From assembly GCA_034096865.1 (NCBI GenBank), contig JAWQFJ010028385.1, positions 1 through 64,000 on the forward strand: 64,000 bases of DNA, in the 5' to 3' direction. The first letter of the stretch is position 1; each line of letters begins with the position of its first letter. The stretch is from Theodoxus fluviatilis (Eukaryota; Mollusca; Gastropoda; Cycloneritida; Neritidae). Position numbers and translations under genes: made by a program. Positions 58,001 through 64,000 of this stretch are shown here, one piece after another. Under the pieces are notes generated by a model that was given only the letters and a program-made list of their open reading frames with translations, did no database searches and was not told where the DNA came from.

Positions 58001-59062
58001 GTGAATTTGCTGATGATACCAAGCTCTACAACTCCTCCCATCCCAGTCAAATCCACTCTCTTCTTTCTACCAGCAAACACTCTATCTCTGATGTGAAACA
58101 GTGGATGACCCGGAACAAGCTCCAACTCAATGACTCAAAAACTGAAGCACTCCTGGAGGGCGGCGAAGGCGAATTGGATCAGGCCCTCAAACTAACCATT
58201 GGTCACAGTGACATTGTCTTCTCTCAGTCTGTTAGAAATTTAGGCGTCATGTTTGACGATGATCTGTCAATGAGAGCTAATGTCAACAAAGTCTGTCAGT
58301 TAGCATATTATGAGCAGAGGAAAATTAGTACCATTCATCATTATCTTTCTCAGCAGGCCACCAAAACGCTCATCACATCACTTGTTCTGTCTGATCTCGA
58401 CTATGGAAACTCTCTTCTCACTGGCATCCCTGACACTCTGCTTAACAAGCTCCAGAAAGTTCAGAATTGTGCTGCTAGGCTAGTTTTTCAATGTCCCAAG
58501 CGAACCCATGTCTCTCCACTCCTACATACACTTCACTGGCTCCCCATCTCTCAGAGGATAGATTATAAACTTGCTACTTTGTGCTTCAAGGCCATCAACA
58601 ACACCGCACCACACGCTCTTACAGAAATTTTTACAGTCTACACGCCCTTCAGATCTCTATGCTCAGCTGCTGACTCTAGAATGCTTAAGGTCCCCCGCCG
58701 TAACAAGAAAACTCAAGGACAGCGTGCCTTCTCCTATACCTGGAATAGTCTCCCTCTCTCAGTCCGTCATTCTGACACTCTGCCTCAGTTCAAAAGTGCT
58801 CTAAAGACCCACCTCTTCCGATCCGCCTTTCCTGCTGAGCTGCTTCGCCTTACTTGACCTGGCCTGCAAGTGCTGAGTATATTGTATAGTTTGTTCTATT
58901 GAATCTTAGGGGTTTTTTGGTTGTTTTTTTTTTGTTTATGTGTGTAGTGTGTGAGTTTTTGTAGGAATGTGATGTTGAGCGGTTGTATGAGTGTTGATTC
59001 TTTGGATTGTAAACTCCATGAGCTTGCCTGTCAAGGGAAGGTATGTTCATATGAATAAACTA

Positions 59063-59141
<79 letters not shown>

Positions 59142-60353
59142 AGATGTGAGAAACAAAAGCAGGCCTCTCTAAGGGTGATCATACTAACTTTCATTTCATT
59201 TTAAAGGCACACTGTAAACTGAGCATACGTAAAAAGATCTTGCAGACAAAAGCACAGGAATGACAAAATACATACACCTCATGAGCAGAAAATTCGAAGA
59301 GGAGGAGGGGGAGGGGGAGAGGAGGGGGAGAGGAGGGGGAGGGGGAGGGGGAGGGGAGGGGGGGAGGGGAGGGGGGAGGGAGGGGAGGAGGAGGTGGAGG
59401 CCGACGACTCAATACCCATTCAGTACATTTGCACAGCTAATTTCTGCAAAGCATCAAGGTAGAGCTCGTTTTGGATTTTATTTTCGATTGGGTAACAGCT
59501 AATCACATTCCCACATTGTTTGATCAATTGTGACATCCTCTTAAATCCGACAACAGGATGGGTGAACTTCGAGATCGGTGATTCGAAAGTCAGGCACTGA
59601 ATTTATTAGTAATTTCAGCAACCTTTTCTCATTCCTGCTTCGTTCTTCATTCTACATTTCCTTTACTGCTTCATGGTCTGCATAATCCAATTCACCCATT
59701 TATTCAATCCTGAGTTTCTAAAGGTGAGCTGTCCTATAACGACAGGCCGACACCAGTGATCGCAGAGGTCATTCATTGTCTTCTGCATGCTGAGTGTACG
59801 TGAAAAAGCAACAGCGCAGCATGCTTTACCTCCCTAACAACCATGAACAGATTTTCGCACACTCTTTTCTACAGCTATTACTGTGCGACATAACGTACAA
59901 GCGCCGACACCTACTATGAATATGATGCAGGGGGGGGAAAATCTGTGTCGTTCCCTCCTACTGCCGTACTGGTAGTGGTGCTGCCTACTCACTACTGGGC
60001 CTATCACTCTCAGTGGCAAAACTCGTGCTGATAGCAGTCATCAAGGTCATGGAAGGTGTGACATTTTATTACTAAATATTCCCCATCGCAAAAAAGCTTT
60101 ACACGTTTCACTGGACGCAAATCACATAAGTTTCTAGACTGACTCTCCAGAGGCAGTGGTAGTCAATGACTCTCTCGAACCCCCAGTCTCTCAGTTTCAC
60201 TCCACCGGCATCGAGAATGGTCACGTACACAGTTCGCGACAGTGAAGACCACAAAAAGGTGGACCCCAAAATCTTACCTGAAACAGGAGTTTGTAAGTTG
60301 GTTCGTACAACGGTCCTCAACGACCCAGCGATCCTCTGAACAGAACGAAACAT
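48908..60353 (-). CDS. COX5A: Cytochrome c oxidase subunit 5A (four coding exons)
   Basis: Nuclear gene for a matrix-side subunit of respiratory complex IV. Coding exons on the minus strand: 60278-60353, 56680-56807, 52317-52421 and 48908-49054. They total 456 bp, 151 codons, close to the ~150-residue size of the animal protein. The start codon opens a basic amphipathic mitochondrial presequence ([20 protein letters not shown]). Mature signatures are [40 protein letters not shown] and [12 protein letters not shown] near the end. All splice sites are GT/AG and the phases fit. Intron 1 holds a LINE; introns 2 and 3 are filled with AGGTCA-rich repeats. The gene looks intact and is divergently paired with a + strand gene. 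Confidence 0.95.
49214..49992 (-). repeat. AGGTCA-rich repeat, copy E (COX5A intron 3)
   Basis: Full ends present; internal loss of part of the 5' third (after 49800). Sense to COX5A transcription. Confidence 0.92.
50315..51081 (-). repeat. AGGTCA-rich repeat, copy F (COX5A intron 3)
   Basis: Both family ends present. It lacks the TGACCTTGACC hairpin block that other copies have (deleted near 50455). Confidence 0.92.
51366..51379. repeat. Short perfect palindrome
   Basis: AGTCTCACGAGACT has 6-bp perfect arms. It sits in CCCATAGTCTCACGAGACTG, a phrase I have seen repeated in other animal genomes, between AGGTCA repeat copies F and G. Confidence 0.5.
51463..52219 (-). repeat. AGGTCA-rich repeat, copy G, 3'-truncated (COX5A intron 3)
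   Basis: Starts at GTCAAACAACTAAACC, lacking the ACAAGAAGGG end of the family. The other end is complete (GCTTCGCATGTGAGTCA). Confidence 0.92.
52317..52421 (-). CDS. COX5A: COX5A exon 3
   Basis: 105 bp, exactly 35 codons, between CATTTTCAG and GTAAATGCC. Encodes [20 protein letters not shown] then [15 protein letters not shown], matching the VPEPKIIDAALRACRRLND region of the family. Confidence 0.95.
53275..54060 (-). mobile_element. SINE-like family copy and fragments (COX5A intron 2)
   Basis: 53466-53655 is a near-complete minus-strand copy of the SINE-like family: GGATGGATG tail, TTTTACGGCCTATCAGCC, and GGTGGGTCAATTCTTACCCC. 53280-53345 and 53990-54060 are degraded 3' pieces (CAGCCTGTCAGCTTTTGC; GTTTTACAGCCTTTAAGC). 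A 17-bp tandem repeat (ATAGGTAACCCATAGGC, about 3.5 units, 53405-53465) abuts the main copy. Confidence 0.6.
54144..54440 (-). mobile_element. Penelope-like tandem end with hammerhead-like core
   Basis: Two ~145-bp copies (54144-54290 and 54292-54440) in tandem, sharing AGCCTTCATCAGGCGCACAA and ACTTACAGGAGGGC. Read on the minus strand each holds CCTGATGAAGGC, a loop, then AGCC/AGCT and an A-rich stretch. Penelope-like elements have tandem terminal repeats with a hammerhead ribozyme of the form CTGATGA-stem-GAAA. The GAAA box is altered here (AAAA or CAAA), so activity is doubtful. No reverse transcriptase is nearby. Confidence 0.4.
54463..55597 (-). repeat. AGGTCA-rich repeat, copy H plus partial second unit (COX5A intron 2)
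   Basis: 54463-55275 is a nearly complete copy. At the (GACG)n block it joins a second, internally deleted unit (55276-55597) that starts at TATGAAAGTATAACATGTG and ends with GCTTCGCATGTGAGTCA. This looks like an unequal-exchange or repeat-slippage product. Confidence 0.88.
55746..56570 (-). repeat. AGGTCA-rich repeat, copy I (COX5A intron 2)
   Basis: Full length. A (CTC)n run (56036-56056) has replaced a short internal part. It ends about 110 bp before the exon 2 donor. Confidence 0.92.
56680..56807 (-). CDS. COX5A: COX5A exon 2
   Basis: 128 bp between TTGTTGCAG and GTTTGTAATG. Encodes [20 protein letters not shown] and [15 protein letters not shown], the conserved start of mature COX5A. 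Ends in phase 0. Confidence 0.95.
57249..58857 (+). pseudogene. LINE reverse transcriptase, one frameshift
   Basis: First part 57249-57527 ([20 protein letters not shown], the fingers region) ends at TAG. The remainder is open in another frame from 57530 to the stop at 58855-58857. Motif [15 protein letters not shown], motif [15 protein letters not shown] and motif [11 protein letters not shown] (Phe-Ala-Asp-Asp) are intact, followed by a thumb and the [14 protein letters not shown] / [12 protein letters not shown] block typical of the CR1/L2/Jockey group. The protein copies RNA into DNA at a nicked target. One single-base shift near 57525 and loss of the 5' half make this copy inactive. Confidence 0.9.
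59062..59139 (+). repeat. (ATT)n microsatellite, LINE tail
   Basis: About 25 ATT units directly after the LINE 3' UTR signal ATGAATAAAC. Confidence 0.95.
59294..59403 (+). repeat. Polypurine G-rich tract
   Basis: Runs such as GGAGGGGGAGGGGGAGAGG and GGGGGGAGGGAGGGG over ~110 bp, with dozens of G-runs able to form G-quadruplexes. It lies in COX5A intron 1, so the C-rich strand is the RNA-like strand. Confidence 0.95.
60278..60353 (-). CDS. COX5A: COX5A exon 1 (mitochondrial presequence)
   Basis: 76 bp from ATG at 60353 to TTTCAG|GTAAGA. It encodes 25 residues, rich in Arg and hydroxylated residues with no acidic residue, as expected for import into the matrix. Ends in phase 1 (one G), completing Ala with CA of exon 2. 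Confidence 0.92.
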
Positions 60354-60709
60354 CTTGTCAAGTTACGTTCGTAGCTGTGACCTCGCCGTCCTTCTGTTGA
60401 AAATGGCAGAGGATACCCAGCATGCAATGTGGTAGGGGAGGTAACTCTCCAGCGACGATTGTGTCGTGGGTGACGTTATTGTGATTCATGTCATGAAAGC
60501 ATGACTTGTGCCTTTGTAAATGTATTATATTAGTCCTGTGCTTCAACGTAAGTGATGAGGCCTTAATTGAAGCCCTTCTTGCGTTACTTTGTTGTTGACT
60601 GAAGTAGTATGGAGTGACGCTTCGCTCAAGTCAACACGCGGTACTCTGATCGACACAACCTGTGAATAGTGATCCCATCTTAATTCGTATAGTTTAGGAA
60701 GAGTTGAGA
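60354..60709. promoter_or_regulatory. Candidate bidirectional promoter
   Basis: 356 bp separate the COX5A start codon (minus) from the start codon of the + strand membrane-protein gene. Both 5' UTRs and the promoters must fit here or overlap. No TATA box is evident. Head-to-head pairs of this spacing usually share a promoter. Confidence 0.6.
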
Positions 60710-60765
60710 ATGATTGAATTTTGCTCCAAGAAGCGCATGGCTATTGCCATACTCCTGCTCATTTG
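60710..60765 (+). CDS. Type II membrane protein, exon 1
   Basis: ATG at 60710 opens MIEFCSKKRMAIAILLLI and the exon ends at TTTG|GTAAGA in phase 2. A short cytoplasmic head with KKR precedes a hydrophobic helix (residues 10-27 when joined to exon 2), the layout of a signal-anchor of Golgi/ER type II proteins such as glycosyl- or sulfotransferases. The family is not identified. Confidence 0.65.
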
Positions 60766-61548
60766 GTAAGAAATAACTTGTTTTAACAGTCACTCCGCCT
60801 TTCTTTCTCCGTTACTTCCGCTTCTCGTTGTCAGTGGTCATCCAAAGCATCGTCTTGACTGTTTATGACATTATGTCCCCTAGGCTGAAGGACTAAAGGT
60901 GTCTTCACAGCCGTGTTTACCAGTTGTTCTCCTTGACATCATTTTCAGCAGCAACATCATTTGCAGCTCCTAATATCTCATGCACTACCTTCGTCATAGT
61001 AATTTTTTGTGCGTATTTTTCCTTATTACCCATTTTTCTCTTGTATTGACTATTCGTCTATTGTGCCCACTTCCCATCCATCTCATCCTTCTTTTACAGG
61101 TCTGCTTACCTCTCAATCGTCTTCGTCGTTCTTTCTCCAGACTGCTCTTTTCCTGTTTTTTCATCCTGCGTTTTTCCCAATCACGTTTCCTGCTAGGTAA
61201 TCTCACTGTTCCTGTGATCGCTCCAGCCCATCCGTCTGATGGCATCAAATAGTTCTATGCACATTTCTCTTGCTGTTCCCTTGCCTATACTGGAAGTGAA
61301 GCTCTCTTGATTGATTGTACATGCACACTTCGAGGGAATTTACCTTCTGTATTCAGTCACCTCGTGCTGTATGGTTTACTGCACTGGTTCGTCTTTTTGT
61401 GAACAGAGTAATCATATTAGGAGGTTTGGGGGTTGACCATATTAGGCATATATCTAGATGCTGGAAGGGGAAAAGGATATAGGTGGGACAAAAGGCAAGG
61501 TATCTTTGTTAGGCTGTTGTTGATGACAGTGACTGTTTTATTTTTCAG

Positions 61549-61625
61549 CTCTTCCATTGTGATTCTTGTCCTGGAAAACAAATGGTCAAATGATCACCTG
61601 AGGGAAGCTCACATAGCAGCAAGAG
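61549..61625 (+). CDS. Type II membrane protein, exon 2 (gene continues right)
   Basis: 77 bp between TTTTTCAG and GTAAGC. Joined in phase to exon 1 it completes Cys and gives SSIVILVLENKWSNDHLREA, then HIAAR, ending in phase 1: the rest of the anchor followed by a polar lumenal stem. Later exons lie beyond 64000 or were not recognised. Confidence 0.65.
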
Positions 61626-64000
61626 GTAAGCAAGAGAGACAGGCAGACAGAGAGGGAGGCAGGCAGGCAGAGAGGGAGAGCACAGATAAATAGATATATA
61701 TATGGAGTTTAAAGTCTTGTCAACTTGTGTATGCCAGTGACTATAACTTCACTAAAAGTAGTTTAAATGGTCAAAAGTACAGAGGTGAGCAGAGAGCTGT
61801 GACATGTGTTTTTGAAAATAAACTTTGTGAAATAATAGTAATTGTGCATGATTATGGTAGAGTTTGTCATGACAATCAACTATACAACATAAAAATTTCA
61901 GGTGATGCTTAGTTTGGTTGTATTAAAAAAAATACTGATCAAGTCTGTTCACAACATTAACACCGTCACACTTTCAAACAATCACTGTGGGAACCTCTTG
62001 AAAGGGATATCTTTTATATTGCATCTTGTGGCATTACATACTGACCCAGTACTCTTACTCCAACCACAAAACTAAACTCAAAACCAGCAAGAAAAGACTG
62101 CATTGAGGATATTATTTTTTTGTACACAACATTACACCAAGATAAAATGTGTCACAGAAAATCATGTTTTAAAGTATCAAATAACTGCACATTAGTTTTA
62201 AAAAGTGGTTAGATTGTATTCTTACTATCAAATGCACAAACCTAAAACAAAGCAATGATGTTGAAATGTATCTTGCATTAGATAATTACCTCGGATCCCG
62301 CGACCCTTAAAAAAAGTTACACTTCTTGCATTTTAACACACCTGTTGCATCGAACGAACAAACGAACGAACAAAAACTTTATTGCATCCATAATCACACT
62401 CACACATTCCAAGTCACGCAGTGACTATCCAAAAATGTAAACATTAAATTGTAATATCAAAATTGACAAATTTGCATTACATACAACGAAAACAAAAGTT
62501 TTAATCATTTTCTGTTCATAACATAACACCTTGACAAATGATATTTTTTAGTTTATGTGACAAATTTGGAATTCAGAATAAGAAACAAGGTTTCAGTGCG
62601 TGCAGACAGAAGGCAGCTTCAGTTTGCACTCCTTCCTATGCACACCATGCTCTTATTACGTGCAGCAAAAAAAAAAAGTGTGTGTTTGTTCATAACATAA
62701 CACCATTTTGTTCACAACATAAAACAAAACCAATTTAAAAAAGTGTGATGAAACAGTTCCTGATCACCAAAACATTCAATTTAACAAAACTGAATATTCT
62801 GTCAACATTGATGTATTCATTAAAACTTAAAATAGCCATTGAACATTTGTTGCTCTTGAAATGTACTTTGACGGTGTAATGTTATGAACTACATGAAAGA
62901 TCTAGAAAAACAAAATTTTGGTTTGATTCTTGTACAAGAATGTTTATAGTAATAATACATGTAGAATGAAATGGTGGTTTGGTATAATTATTGTTTGGCC
63001 TTCTGTATATAGCTAGATAAGTTTGTTTGCAACATTACACACACAGATGTACGTGCGTAATGTTGTGAACAGAGTGTGTTTTTCTAAAAATGTGCCTAAA
63101 TGGAATCTTGAGAGTGTGTCTGCGTTCAACAATGTAGAACTTAACCAGAAGGTTGTTATTCTTTATCCCCACCAAGTTTAACAGTTGATTTTTGTGGTTT
63201 TTGGATGTTCACAACACTAACACCATTTTTAATTCCACTTGCCATGGTTTTCCTCACTAAAAGTACATGCAGAGTGTGATTTCAGTCCTGACAAAAAGAC
63301 CACAGCAAAGCTGAATAATCTATAGTCCTATTTACCAACAACTTGATAACATAATAATACACGCACCATCTGATTTTAGCTGCTTTCCCTCAAAATTGAG
63401 CAATTTGGTCTGTACACAACTAATAATGCCCGGAACTTGTTTTTATTTTTTTCCTAAAATATATCAAATATCTAGATTTTTGCAACACACACTTATTTTG
63501 CTGTCACACAATTGCAGGAAAATCCACTTCATGTCAAAAAACAAAAACATGTTTGATTTATTTGAAGATAAAGTTGCAAAATCTTAACACAATTTTTTTT
63601 TCGCGGTCGTTAAAATGTTGTTTTATCAAGTCAAAACAAAAGTTTTCTGATTTTAAAAAAAACTTAACCATGAAATACAACCATTGTAGCATGTAGTGAC
63701 ACTGATTGCATGGGGTAAGACAAAATCTTTGTGTGGAATTTTAACCTTTGAAGACGATGGTGCTAGTCTTACACAAATGTTGTGAACAGACTTTATACAT
63801 CAAATTTATTATTTTGGATTACAAATTTTATTTCTCAGCAAGTCTGTTGAAAAGAAGGTCTCCCAAAAACAACTCTGGCAGAAAATAATTATTAGGATAA
63901 ACTTTCTCTGTGTGTGAAAAAGAGCTTGAAAATGAGCCTTTTGGAATGTGTCACACTTTATCTGTTTCCCAAAACTCAATATTCCTAACACAAATGCAAA
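61626..64000 (+). repeat. Intron with about ten dispersed GTTCACAACATTAACACC motifs
   Basis: Forward copies at 61947, 62122 (GTACACAACATTACACC), 62514 (GTTCATAACATAACACC), 62688 and 62710, 63025 (TTTGCAACATTACAC) and 63207 (GTTCACAACACTAACACC). Inverted copies at 62871-62890, 63055-63072 and 63775-63792. No tandem order. The rest of the intron is AT-rich. A (GAAC)n run at 62346-62370 is the tail of a retroelement in minus orientation. Confidence 0.65.

Larger units (their letters stand above)
57185..59139 (+). mobile_element. CR1/L2-like LINE, 5'-truncated
   Basis: Lies in COX5A intron 1, antisense to the gene. It contains a reverse transcriptase coding region (57249-58857), a 3' UTR of about 200 bp and a 3' (ATT)n tail, as CR1/L2 elements have. 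The endonuclease domain is missing, so it is a dead-on-arrival copy. Confidence 0.88.

Overview
The window is nuclear DNA of an animal, most likely a marine mollusc (an inference). The evidence is spliced genes with GT/AG introns and consistent phases, a nuclear cytochrome c oxidase subunit 5A gene with a mitochondrial presequence, a Tudor-domain gene fragment, many cut-and-paste DNA transposons, a CR1/L2-like LINE, tRNA-related SINEs and long tandem arrays. There are no operons, bacterial genes or CRISPR arrays.

Layout. 1-3067: open left end of a large RNase H-like (transposase-type) protein gene whose N-terminus is an in-frame 36-bp minisatellite. 3068-7630: non-coding DNA with a tRNA-like SINE split by a Mutator-type MITE, then a hAT end and the first copy of an ~850-bp repeat packed with AGGTCA half-sites. 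7630-11560: about 4 kb of 22-bp satellite that shifts gradually from one sequence family to another. 12047-13038: two exons of a Tudor-domain gene on the + strand, followed by a (TC)n tract. 13723-18248: a hAT-like element with a BED-type zinc finger and a MITE with a related end. 19145-31785: a piggyBac cluster. One element (26784-29385) has TTAA target duplications, inverted ends and an uninterrupted 615-aa transposase; the others are broken. 22686-24494 is a decayed transposase N-terminus split by an AGGTCA repeat. 32841-35512: a minus-strand, four-exon gene that joins a DDE-like transposase domain to an OTU-type cysteine protease domain and a small beta-barrel. It carries one in-frame stop and one apparent frameshift. 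36843-40510: two more piggyBac relatives, one holding a nested hAT element. 40740-42975: a 43-bp satellite with about 50 indel-free units.

48908-60353: COX5A on the minus strand, four coding exons and 151 codons. Introns 2 and 3 hold five full or nearly full sense-oriented AGGTCA repeats plus one partial copy. Intron 2 also holds SINE fragments and a Penelope-like tandem segment. Intron 1 holds a 5'-truncated LINE and a polypurine tract. A plus-strand gene for a predicted type II membrane protein starts 356 bp away (exons 60710-60765 and 61549-61625), so 60354-60709 is probably a bidirectional promoter. Its intron (61626-64000) carries about ten scattered copies of a short motif near GTTCACAACATTAACACC.

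Only COX5A, the Tudor gene and the membrane-protein gene look like ordinary host genes. The most unusual items are the DDE-OTU spliced gene, the nuclear-receptor-site repeat family, the two satellite domains and the dispersed motif.
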